64,000 nt of DNA from an uncultured Methanomassiliicoccus sp. (GTDB lineage Archaea; Thermoplasmatota; Thermoplasmata; Methanomassiliicoccales; Methanomassiliicoccaceae): positions 203,239 to 267,238 of the forward strand of contig CAJKXZ010000002.1 in the NCBI GenBank assembly GCA_905203995.1. Direction: 5' to 3'. Shown in pieces: positions 15,649-23,792 of this stretch. The position numbers were made by a program, and so were the translations under genes. Each line of letters begins with the position of its first letter. The stretch's first letter is position 1. The notes beneath the pieces were generated by a model that had not been told where the DNA came from, did not search any database, and saw nothing but the letters and a program-made list of their open reading frames with translations.

Positions 15649-16514
15649 GGCGAACACCTCCTTGTCAGGTATTCTACTTTTCCATCGGGATGGATCCTGG
15701 CCGTTGCACGACGTGCAGCCCAGCATTGAAGGTTGATCGCTATGGGAAGGCTGGCAGTATGGCAGTAAGCAAGTTCAATGTTCACACCCAATACGGTAGT
15801 ATCTCCGCCAAGGCCCATTGGACCAACGCCAGTCAGATTGAGTGCTTGATAAAGTTCTGCTTCCAGATCAGCAAGAGCCGCATCAGCATTTCTTTCATTT
15901 AAGGGTCTCAGTAAGGCTTTTTTAGAAAGTGCCATCGCTTCATCAGCTGTTCCCCCGATACCAATACCTAAGATAGTAGGTGGACAGGGTTTACCAGCCG
16001 CCTTAACAACAGTGTCAAGGATGAACTTTTTAACACCCGGCAGACCCTGTGAAGGGGTTAACATCGCCAAGGCGGTCATGTTTTCAGACCCAGCGCCTTT
16101 AGGCATTACAGTTATCTCCACATAGTCCTCAGCTGAAGGGTGAAAGACCACATAGGGAAGACCACTTGCAACATTAGTTCCAGGATTTTCTCGAGTAAGA
16201 GGATGAACAACATTGGGCCGCAAGGGAATTTCATTGGTTGCTCTGAGAACTCCCGCACGGATTTTTTCTTCAAGATCAGAAGTGATTTTACCTTTTACAA
16301 AAAACACATGGATTCCAGTATCCTGACACATAGGAACCCGGAGTTTACCGGCAGCGTCGATGTTCTCCAAAATAGTACGAAGTTGTGTTTTAGCAATAGC
16401 GTTGGTTTCATTCATCTCAGCATTTATCAAAGCCGAAACGACATCTTCTGGTAAGGTAGTAGTAGCTTCCCTTAACAAAGAAACCACAATTTCTTCGACA
16501 GTACTATCTGTAAT
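15645..16514 (-). CDS. fumA: Class I fumarase, alpha (N-terminal) subunit
   Basis: Iron-sulfur subunit of two-subunit fumarase. Cysteines likely to hold the [4Fe-4S] cluster are in PMCQDTGIHVFF, KPCPPTILGIGIGG and ELAYCHTASLP. The conventional start is GTG 16487 (MVSLLREATTTLPEDV). I extend to ATT 16514, which adds MTDSTVEEIV. That restores the helix found before VVxLLREA in relatives, and GGGGTGA stands four bases before the ATT. ATT is a rare start codon, so this choice is tentative; the frame and function are not. It overlaps fumB by ATGA. Confidence 0.88.
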   Translation of the reverse strand: MTDSTVEEIVVSLLREATTTLPEDVVSALINAEMNETNAIAKTQLRTILENIDAAGKLRVPMCQDTGIHVFFVKGKITSDLEEKIRAGVLRATNEIPLRPNVVHPLTRENPGTNVASGLPYVVFHPSAEDYVEITVMPKGAGSENMTALAMLTPSQGLPGVKKFILDTVVKAAGKPCPPTILGIGIGGTADEAMALSKKALLRPLNERNADAALADLEAELYQALNLTGVGPMGLGGDTTVLGVNIELAYCHTASLPIAINLQCWAARRATARIHPDGKVEYLTRRCSP

Positions 16515-16612
16515 GATTTCACCCCAATACGCGCCTCCCTAATCATAGCCTCAAAGTAATTTTAAAGCTTCGATCAATATGTTGTTATAATTCATAGGCC
16601 AATCACAGCTTC

Positions 16613-17341
16613 ATGAAGATCGGAATCATCCATATTGGTGATGAACTTTTAACTGGGAAAATAAACCCCTATCCTTTTGAAATGATTAGTGCCATCCAAT
16701 CAAAAAATGCTGAAGTTTCTTCCATCCAGATAATTACTGATGACATAGATATCATTGTAAAAGCATTAGATCATTCTCAAAAATCAGACATAGATCTCTT
16801 GATTGTTACAGGCGGATTAGGGCCAACATTGGATGATCTTACTCGAGAAGCAGTGGCAGAGTATATGGGCGTGGATCTGGAGATTGATAAGAAGTCATTA
16901 GCAGATTTAGAAAACTTTATGAAACTAAGACATCCAGACAAGGAATTAGCAGAGATTTCTAAGAGGATGGTAAGAATTCCTAAAGGGAGTACTGCAGTAC
17001 ACAACATATGTGGAGCCGCTTGCGGAATAAAAGCTCAGGCGGGCAAGATGACTATCTTTTGTCTGCCGGGCTTCCCCAATGAAATGATGCCCATGTTTGA
17101 AGAGAGCATACTTCCCTTGATTATTGGAAATGAAGAAGTAAGTGAAGAACTGACCACATTTGTAAATGAATCAGATATTGATCCATATCTTCGACAGATT
17201 TCGGAAAAATATCATGTCCGCGTCGCCTCTTTACCAAGTTTAGAATGGAAGACTAAAGGAAACAAGGTAGTGATTAAGGGAAGAAAAGAAGAGGTGCTCG
17301 CGGCAAGAAAAGAATTAGAGAATTGTATTAATTCCCTATAA
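16613..17341 (+). CDS. CinA N-terminal-like / molybdopterin-binding-fold protein
   Basis: 242 residues. The first 170 match the MoaB/MogA-like (competence-damage CinA N-terminal) fold: MKIGIIHIGDELLTGKI, DIDLLIVTGGLGPTLDDLTREA and FCLPGFPNEMMPMFEE. CinA-family proteins with this domain are known as ADP-ribose or nicotinamide-nucleotide pyrophosphatases. Stand-alone archaeal forms are usually annotated only as molybdopterin-binding. The C-terminal 60 residues are a small alpha/beta domain. The nicotinamide amidase domain of bacterial CinA is absent. It starts at ATG 16613 and overlaps nmd3 by 14 bp at the 3' end. Fold assignment is good; substrate is open. Confidence 0.8.
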   Translation: MKIGIIHIGDELLTGKINPYPFEMISAIQSKNAEVSSIQIITDDIDIIVKALDHSQKSDIDLLIVTGGLGPTLDDLTREAVAEYMGVDLEIDKKSLADLENFMKLRHPDKELAEISKRMVRIPKGSTAVHNICGAACGIKAQAGKMTIFCLPGFPNEMMPMFEESILPLIIGNEEVSEELTTFVNESDIDPYLRQISEKYHVRVASLPSLEWKTKGNKVVIKGRKEEVLAARKELENCINSL

Positions 17342-18356
17342 AATACAATTCTCCCTCGTAACTGAAGACTTTAATTGTTTCACCAGTTCTTTTAAAGTTA
17401 CGAGGCTTCTTTATTTCTACGGTTTTATAGGTCACAGGATGCATAATCTGAAATTCACGATCTGTTTCAGTTAGAACCACTGCATCCATAAAATCTTCTT
17501 TGGTCCCCACTACCCTAACGTCCCTTAGATCAACATTCATCATTGTTTTTGACTCGTTGTTTTTAATATTACGCATTTTTGCGGTCTGGGGTCCGGTGCT
17601 TGTTATAATGTACAATTTATCTTTTATTTCAACAATATCTCTAATGCGATAGGATGGTAATCGTACTAAGTAAGTTACACGATAGATGTTACGACCATCT
17701 TTCTGTCCTTGTATCGAAGAAGATTCTTTAGATTCTGCACCATAGGTAGAAATCAGATCACGAGCGATCATTTTTCCAAAAGCCAGCGTGCTTACGTACA
17801 GATCGTAGCCGCCATGAACCTCTAATACTTTTGAAATGAAAGCATCACGATTATTCTTAGCAACTCCTTCTGCATATTTCATAACACGCGATAAGATCTC
17901 TTCCTGTTCTTCATTTGAAAAACGTCTGGAAGTAGGACGAATTTGGACAATTGATTCAAAATAGCTGCCTTGAATTTTATTACAGCGGTCACAAACATTG
18001 CGTCTCATACGAATTGTTGTGGTGCATTCTTCCACAACTTCCAGATCTTCATAAAACAAATATGCAAGAATTTTGACTAAGTAGTGTTTATCATCAAGAT
18101 GTTCCGCTGAGCATTCAATAGCATCAAGAGTCGCATCCTGCCTCAGCATGATGTTGCCGATTGCATATTCTTTGACTGCTTCTTCTTCAGAATCAAAATG
18201 TTCCCAATTCTTCCCGATTTGAAATTCACCACAGTGAGCGCAGAAGACCAGGTCTGACACTTCTGGACAAGTAGTAAAGCGATTACTCTTAAGATAACAC
18301 TCAGAACATAGGGATTCGTAAGTTTTCCCTTCTTTACCACACTTTACACAGAACAT
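17328..18356 (-). CDS. Nmd3-family Zn-binding protein
   Basis: Archaeal relative of eukaryotic Nmd3, the 60S export adaptor, which in archaea probably acts in large-subunit biogenesis. The N-terminus carries paired zinc-binding motifs: FCVKCGKEG, LCSECYLKS, TTCPEVSDL and FCAHCGEF. A further CDRCNKIQG lies near residue 135. The rest is an OB-like and beta-rich body (NIYRVTYLVRLPSYRIRDIV). 342 residues is usual for the archaeal family. It starts 1 bp after the DUF424 gene and lies in a run mcm-DUF424-nmd3 likely transcribed together. Confidence 0.87.
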   Translation of the reverse strand: MFCVKCGKEGKTYESLCSECYLKSNRFTTCPEVSDLVFCAHCGEFQIGKNWEHFDSEEEAVKEYAIGNIMLRQDATLDAIECSAEHLDDKHYLVKILAYLFYEDLEVVEECTTTIRMRRNVCDRCNKIQGSYFESIVQIRPTSRRFSNEEQEEILSRVMKYAEGVAKNNRDAFISKVLEVHGGYDLYVSTLAFGKMIARDLISTYGAESKESSSIQGQKDGRNIYRVTYLVRLPSYRIRDIVEIKDKLYIITSTGPQTAKMRNIKNNESKTMMNVDLRDVRVVGTKEDFMDAVVLTETDREFQIMHPVTYKTVEIKKPRNFKRTGETIKVFSYEGELYFIGN

Positions 18357-18650
18357 TTACATCTTCGCCAGCTGAGCGTGAGGAACGCCAGCAATCCTGA
18401 TTATGCAGTCTGAATTGATATAATTATGTTTGAGCGCGAGCGCGATTACCTTTTCGCCTACAAGATTGGCCGTAGTGCACATGGCCAGCCTGTTCAATAA
18501 AAGTTCCTCGGAAGCGTCTTCTCCTTCGTAAAATTCACGGTATACTTCAAGTCGCATTTTACCTTCGGTGAATTTCATATCCAGAATATCTTTATCGGCT
18601 GCCGCCAACAACAATTCATTTCCCGATGCATGCATTCTGACCGTTATCAT
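18357..18650 (-). CDS. DUF424-family protein
   Basis: 97-residue archaeal protein. The pattern LLAAADKDILDMKFTEGKMRLEV, seen here as LLLAAADKDILDMKF and EGKMRLEVYREFYEG, followed by AMCTTANLVGEKVIALALK, identifies DUF424. The family is widespread in archaea and usually lies near translation or ribosome-biogenesis genes; its fold is small alpha/beta. Here it sits 4 bp after mcm and abuts nmd3, which supports a role with Nmd3. Biochemical function is unknown. Confidence 0.85.
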   Translation of the reverse strand: MITVRMHASGNELLLAAADKDILDMKFTEGKMRLEVYREFYEGEDASEELLLNRLAMCTTANLVGEKVIALALKHNYINSDCIIRIAGVPHAQLAKM

Positions 18651-18654
18651 TTGA

Positions 18655-21600
18655 TCACACCATTTTATAGTATCCTGTGGTAGGTGAATAAAGCTCGCCG
18701 CTTTGAGTCATACGTTTGAGCAGACTTTTTGTCCGTGTTTCTTCAATGTTGCTACCTGCTGCCAATTTACAGATATCTTCCTGACTTACACCTTTACGGG
18801 GATCGGCATCCGCCAATGCTTTTTTAATGATCTCCTTCAGAATTGTTTGCTGCTCTCTTTGCGAATGACTTATGCCCGTAGCGACAATATCAAAGTCTAA
18901 CTGACCACCTTCACCAGCGATTTTCTGAAGATAGTATTCAACAGCATTTATGGCCCTTCTTGCATCATCAATCGTAACTAAGGTAGACAAACGAGCTCTT
19001 GCACTTGCCTCCGATAGTCGAACAAAAGCTTCCAGCTGTCGAGCAGTAATTGGTACCGATGCTCCTTCACCCTCACCCTGCTTTCTGATCTTAAGATAGT
19101 AGTCAGAAATAGCTTTCATGGCTTCATCACTCATGACGGGATTGACTCTCTTGGAATAGGCCACATATTTTCTAAAAAAGTCCCGTTCAAAGATGGGTTT
19201 CATCGTTGAGGTGTCATTGAGAATCTTCTCCGTATCAACACCCTCGATAGTTGGGAATTCTTCATCATACTTTCTTACTTGTCCTCGACGATGTGCTTTG
19301 AGAATGTGGTTGGTAATGTTGCGATCTTTTTCTGCTGAAGGTTTATCAGTAAGAGCAAAGATCAAATCAAACCTTGACAGCAGTGCTGGCGGCATATTGA
19401 TCTGATCGGCGATATACTGATGTTCTTCAAATCGCCCATATTTGGGATTGGCAGCGCCCAAAAGTGAGCATCTGCACTGCAGAGTTGCCGTTATACCGGC
19501 TTTGGCTACCGAAATTGTTTGGCTTTCCATTGCCTCGTGCATTGATGATCGATCCTGATCGGTCATTTTATCCAATTCATCGATGCAGGCCTGTCCTAGA
19601 TCTGCTAGAACTAATGCACCGGCTTCTAACGTCCAGCGGCCCTCGCCAAAATCATCTTTAACCGCTGCCGCAGTATTGTGAATAGAGAAACCATTGGCGA
19701 TGAAGGTGTGTGTATCTTCAACTGTTAAATCATAAACATACTCAGGAAGGTCATCTTGTTTAGTTTTAACAGAAACAATAGTGGATGAAACTACCTCGTT
19801 AGTCTCATCATCCAAAAAAGGAATCTTCATCCCGGCTGTCAAATCAGCGGCCTTGCACCACTGTTCAGAGCCAGAGCAGATCATTAATTTTGTTTCAGGA
19901 GTTAGTAATATTTTATGACCATTGGTTTCCTCGATTTCCACAAGAAATGAAGGGGTCTTAATTTTCCATATGGCCTCTAATTTCTGATGGGATTTTTTGC
20001 CATTTGCAAGAGAGGTAATTTCATATGTTTCAGCTATTTTTTCTCTCCATTGTGTTTCATTGACTTCGACTGGAGAATGAAGGTGAGTTTCTACAAAATG
20101 ACCAATCTGTACGGAAGTACCATCAACAAGAATTTCACTTTCTGGTCCAACACATAAACCAGCAGCAGATGAGGATTTACCGGAGGCATATATTCCTCGC
20201 GGTGCCAGTCGGGACATGTATCGTAACATCTGGCTGTTGTGAGAGATGATGTTGTTGGTAATGAAATTATGACTGTCTTCCACTTCTAAGTCATAGACCC
20301 ATTCTTCTTCAGCAGCAATTTCTTCCTTGCTGACTAGCGTATCATAGCAGAAACCAGCTTCCCAGGGGTATTGATCTTCCCTTGGAGTAAGGGATCCTGT
20401 ATATGCAGCAATGGGTGTGCCTAAGGGAATCATTGAAACTGGCACAGGTCTGATTCGCACAACATATTGCGTAAAGAGTGGATGAGTGGGAGTAACTGTT
20501 AGTTGTTTATTGCCCTCTGTGATAATTCTAATCAAAGTTGATGGTGCTTTGCGTTTCCAAACCCGGACCGCTTTGCCTTTTTCTATCCTACCTCGATTGG
20601 AAAAAGTGAGTACTTCGAGATCGGTAACCGCTGAAACACCATCATCGATCTCCTCGATTGGTCCTTTAGAAAGTGCATCATCGACTAATTCTCTGATGGG
20701 ACTGAAAGAACCATCAGCCATCGCAACCAGGGTGTCACCAGTAACGCACTTTGCTACTCCCGGGTCACCAATCAGAAGAATGTGGATGTCACCGCGGATT
20801 TTAGTACCGTCGTCTAAGGTCTTAGGAACACCGCCGAACAACTGTAAAGCTAAACACTCTTTTTCAACATCATAACCAAAGATAGTGGGTGAGATGGAAG
20901 CCACGATATTTTCAAAGAGATCGGGAGATCGTGCGGCTTCTTCGATTAATTCGATGTCTTCTGGTGTTATGTCCAGCTCTTCATATTCATTGCGCTGAGA
21001 TTCAACCGAGATTACATCCAAGGAAATATCAAAAATGGTTGACTTTGTTTGCTGTAATTTTTGAACTGAGCGTAAGATCCCGTTGAGAGTTACTCTGTCA
21101 CCCGGAGCAACGGATCCTGCAGCATCATCTTCAAGATAACCAGTCAGACGTTCTGGCTGAGCTCCCCCTCTTAATCCTTCGGGACTCTCCTGAATTTCAA
21201 CTTTCTGAGTATCAACAAAACGACTTTCTTCTGTTAGAAGAATGAACTTGGTAGCGCCAGCGCTTCTGCCGCATCCATCTTGCTCCTTATAGCATTCCAT
21301 CGGTTCTTTGAATAATAAACCGCTCTGCTCTTCTTTGATGATGCGTCCACACCTTTTACACTGGAATAAAGCATCGGTGATTTTGGGTCTGACTTCGGTA
21401 GCCTTTCTGACTAATCCTTCTACGGAAATTACCTTCCCTACATGCTTGGCTCTTAAATCCCTAATTTCTACATGGGCATCGCGTGGAAGGTTGTTTATTC
21501 GAAGATTGATATCTGCTTCACGCATCTCTTGATGCATGAGATTTTTCATTGCTTTTTTACCAGAAAGAAGTGTGATATCGGGATGTTCAAGAAAAAGGCC

Positions 21601-21831
21601 AGCTAGATCAGTATCAAACAAATCCAAATCAGCAAAATTGACTAGCACACTTCGCTTATCGGGATAGCCGTCAGCGATCTCACGCATCTGCTGAATATAA
21701 TCAGTTCCAAGGAAGAAAGCCTCCCATTTGGCAATCGTATTAAGATCCACTTCTTTGAGCGTCCCGCCTTCGTATGACGGCTCATCTGAAATCATTTCTT
21801 CATTGGAATTTTCAAACTCCTCGCTAGTCAA
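18655..21831 (-). CDS. mcm: MCM replicative helicase containing two mini-inteins
   Basis: Replicative DNA helicase subunit, 1058 residues as translated and 727 after removal of two inteins (362-532 and 560-719). The N-domain has a C4 zinc finger at Cys158, Cys161, Cys180 and Cys187. Walker A is GDPGVAK|S (residues 355-361 and 533), Walker B is CIDELDKM, and the arginine-finger region is LLSRFDLIF. A C-terminal winged helix ends in GYYKMV. The start is TTG at 21831 with GGGTGAGGG just upstream and a TATA-like AAATATATG at 21864-21872. Splicing is required because intein 1 splits Walker A. It heads the mcm-DUF424-nmd3 group. Confidence 0.96.
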   Translation of the reverse strand: MTSEEFENSNEEMISDEPSYEGGTLKEVDLNTIAKWEAFFLGTDYIQQMREIADGYPDKRSVLVNFADLDLFDTDLAGLFLEHPDITLLSGKKAMKNLMHQEMREADINLRINNLPRDAHVEIRDLRAKHVGKVISVEGLVRKATEVRPKITDALFQCKRCGRIIKEEQSGLLFKEPMECYKEQDGCGRSAGATKFILLTEESRFVDTQKVEIQESPEGLRGGAQPERLTGYLEDDAAGSVAPGDRVTLNGILRSVQKLQQTKSTIFDISLDVISVESQRNEYEELDITPEDIELIEEAARSPDLFENIVASISPTIFGYDVEKECLALQLFGGVPKTLDDGTKIRGDIHILLIGDPGVAKCVTGDTLVAMADGSFSPIRELVDDALSKGPIEEIDDGVSAVTDLEVLTFSNRGRIEKGKAVRVWKRKAPSTLIRIITEGNKQLTVTPTHPLFTQYVVRIRPVPVSMIPLGTPIAAYTGSLTPREDQYPWEAGFCYDTLVSKEEIAAEEEWVYDLEVEDSHNFITNNIISHNSQMLRYMSRLAPRGIYASGKSSSAAGLCVGPESEILVDGTSVQIGHFVETHLHSPVEVNETQWREKIAETYEITSLANGKKSHQKLEAIWKIKTPSFLVEIEETNGHKILLTPETKLMICSGSEQWCKAADLTAGMKIPFLDDETNEVVSSTIVSVKTKQDDLPEYVYDLTVEDTHTFIANGFSIHNTAAAVKDDFGEGRWTLEAGALVLADLGQACIDELDKMTDQDRSSMHEAMESQTISVAKAGITATLQCRCSLLGAANPKYGRFEEHQYIADQINMPPALLSRFDLIFALTDKPSAEKDRNITNHILKAHRRGQVRKYDEEFPTIEGVDTEKILNDTSTMKPIFERDFFRKYVAYSKRVNPVMSDEAMKAISDYYLKIRKQGEGEGASVPITARQLEAFVRLSEASARARLSTLVTIDDARRAINAVEYYLQKIAGEGGQLDFDIVATGISHSQREQQTILKEIIKKALADADPRKGVSQEDICKLAAGSNIEETRTKSLLKRMTQSGELYSPTTGYYKMV
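19675..20154 (-). other. Mini-intein 2 in MCM (insertion after SSSAAGL)
   Basis: Residues 560-719 (160 aa) of the precursor, between SSSAAGL and TAAAVKD. It starts with Cys (CVGPESEILVDG, block A) and ends in VYDLTVEDTHTFIANG (block F) and SIHN (block G). Thr is the first C-extein residue. There is no LAGLIDADG endonuclease. Block B reads KILLTPETKLM: the usual histidine of the TxxH motif is threonine here. Splicing should still be possible in some inteins of this type, but that is not shown. Confidence 0.9.
20236..20748 (-). other. Mini-intein 1 in MCM (inside Walker A)
   Basis: Residues 362-532 (171 aa). The host sequence is GDPGVAK before and SQMLRYMS after, so the element sits between the catalytic lysine and serine of the P-loop. 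It starts CVTGDTLVAMADGS (block A), contains LTVTPTHPLF (block B, with His) and ends VYDLEVEDSHNFITN and ISHN (blocks F and G). Ser follows as C-extein nucleophile. No homing endonuclease domain is present. Confidence 0.93.
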
Positions 21832-21888
21832 AAACCCTCACCCAATTTTTCATGTAGACTTCACATATATTTCTTCTTATCTTTCTCA

Positions 21889-22413
21889 TTATTCAGATCG
21901 CTCTGGAGGTACGAACTCCATTTGCACTTTTACCACTTCGGCACTAGTTCTTACCGCAGCATAGCTGTCCAGTGGCTCCTGATTCAATTTTATAAACTGC
22001 TCTCCCCAGCTGAATTTTGATAAAATCTGCAGTGCCTGTTCTTTTATGCCCATGATATATAGTGAGGCGGCCAAAGCTTCTACGCTGGACAATTTTAAGG
22101 GCTTCCCCCAGTTGACCGGATTAGCTGCTAAAAGATAAGGAAGTGCTCGCTGTTGGAGATCACTTCTTAATTTAGGAAAATCAGTGATCTGGTTCCAGGA
22201 CATATCCATAACCACAAGACCATGAGCTAATGCAGCTTTTGTATCTTCCCGAGAGATTGCTTTTTCTGCATAAGGAGTTAAAACTACTGCACCGTGGGGT
22301 ATTCTTCTTAAAGAAGCTATTTCCTGTGCTAAATTAAATTTCATTAGCTTCCGACCAGTACATTTTTTTGGATCGCACTGATGTTCATCATATACGTACA
22401 AATTTACAATCAC
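21889..22413 (-). CDS. tsr3: Tsr3-like rRNA aminocarboxypropyltransferase (DUF367)
   Basis: Transfers the aminocarboxypropyl group of S-adenosylmethionine to a hypermodified uridine of small-subunit rRNA. Recognisable segments are DEHQCDPKKCTGRKLMKF, VVLTPYAEKAIS, VVMDMSWNQI and LLAANPVNWGKPLKLSSVEALAA, read as LLAANPVNWGKP and KLSSVEALAA. 174 residues is the core archaeal length. The start is GTG at 22413 with AAGGAGACA before it. It lies 57 bp upstream of mcm on the same strand. Assignment is firm. Confidence 0.93.
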   Translation of the reverse strand: MIVNLYVYDEHQCDPKKCTGRKLMKFNLAQEIASLRRIPHGAVVLTPYAEKAISREDTKAALAHGLVVMDMSWNQITDFPKLRSDLQQRALPYLLAANPVNWGKPLKLSSVEALAASLYIMGIKEQALQILSKFSWGEQFIKLNQEPLDSYAAVRTSAEVVKVQMEFVPPERSE

Positions 22414-22562
22414 GGTATGTCTCCTTGGAGGTTATTCACTAATCAGAACTCTAACGGCCTTTAGGAATAAAACGTATGCTATACTAACAGCTCAATTGCT
22501 GTACCATTCCAATTAAAAATAGTAGACAAAACTAAGTCATATTGTTGCCATCTACAAAATTA

Positions 22563-23792
22563 ATGCAGCCTTATTCAAAGCTTGTAGAACTTACCAAAGA
22601 ATGCCAGAACCAGATGATTGATGAGTTAACTGCAATGCTGAGAATTCCCGCCATGGGTCCAGAAAATGGAGGAAATGGAGAAGGCAAACGTGCAGATCAT
22701 TTGGAAGCTCTCCTCCGCTCCTGGAGTCTACCGGTTGAGCGTGTTGAGATCGCTGATGAACGGGTGGGAAGCAGACCAAGCCTTATCTGCCGCATAAAAG
22801 GTCAGTGTGAAAAAACAGTATGGCTAGTGGCGCATATTGACACAGTCTCGCCAGGAAATATTGATTCTTGGGACAATGGTCCCTTTGAACCAGTAGTTAA
22901 AGATGATAAGATCTATGGCCGCGGTTCAGAAGATAATGGACAGTCGGTGATTTCATCACTCTTTGCTTTAAAGATTTTAGCGGGATTGGATGAAAAACCT
23001 CGCCTCTCATTGGGAGTTATTCTTGTTGCTGATGAGGAAGCAGGATCTGCATTTGGTATCAGACCTTTGATTGAGATGGGGAAGTTTGGTAAAGAAGATG
23101 TATTTTTTGTTCCCGATTTTGGAGATCCCCAGGGATCTAGTATCGAAGTTATGGAGAAGTCCATTATTTGGCTAAAGGCTTCTGTAAGAGGCAAACAAGT
23201 GCATGCATCTGTTCCTCAAAAAGGTGTAAATGCATTAGTGGAAGGATCAAAATTCATTTTAGCACTAAGGGATGCTTTTTATGCACACTTTGATTTGAAA
23301 AATGATGCGTACAATTATGAAATTTCAACCTTTGAGCCCACTAAAAGAGCCAATGAAGAGAGCAGCATAAATATCATACCCGAAGTGGAAAATGTGTTTT
23401 TTGATGTACGGCTGCTTCCAGAGTACTCAATTGATGAATTTCTTGCCTTTGCAAAAGATTTTACTCACCAGTACGCGGAAGAACATAAAATAGAAGCGAC
23501 TGTTGATGCTGAAAGAATTGATCCTGCCGGGTCTCCTTCGCCTGCTGAAACCCTCGAATTCAAGACTTTGAAGGATTCGATAAGAAAGGTCACAGGAATT
23601 GAAGCGGCGGCCATTGGCATTGGGGGACAAACTTGTGCCAACTGGTTCCGAAAAGCCGGATATTTAGCTTATGCCTGGCAGACTTGTGAAGGTTTAGCAC
23701 ATCAAACAAATGAATATTCAAAAATAGGAAATCTAGTGAACGACTCAGCAGTTTTTGCAGTTACGCTCTATGAACTATGCTTTAAGGATTAA
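22563..23792 (+). CDS. M20-family metallopeptidase (dipeptidase/deacylase)
   Basis: Zinc-dependent amidohydrolase of the ArgE/DapE/CPG2 type. Metal-binding motifs: AHIDTVSPG with YGRGSEDNGQ, the catalytic and bridging VADEEAGSAFG, FVPDFGDPQ, and a late GLAHQTNEY histidine. An inserted dimerisation domain covers about 185-305 (GKQVHASVPQKGVNAL). The substrate is not predictable; a peptide or an N-acyl amino acid is likely. I start at ATG 22563 (MQPYSKLVEL) rather than TTG 22542. Its stop shares TTAA with convergent ftsY. 409 residues is normal. Confidence 0.9.
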   Translation: MQPYSKLVELTKECQNQMIDELTAMLRIPAMGPENGGNGEGKRADHLEALLRSWSLPVERVEIADERVGSRPSLICRIKGQCEKTVWLVAHIDTVSPGNIDSWDNGPFEPVVKDDKIYGRGSEDNGQSVISSLFALKILAGLDEKPRLSLGVILVADEEAGSAFGIRPLIEMGKFGKEDVFFVPDFGDPQGSSIEVMEKSIIWLKASVRGKQVHASVPQKGVNALVEGSKFILALRDAFYAHFDLKNDAYNYEISTFEPTKRANEESSINIIPEVENVFFDVRLLPEYSIDEFLAFAKDFTHQYAEEHKIEATVDAERIDPAGSPSPAETLEFKTLKDSIRKVTGIEAAAIGIGGQTCANWFRKAGYLAYAWQTCEGLAHQTNEYSKIGNLVNDSAVFAVTLYELCFKD

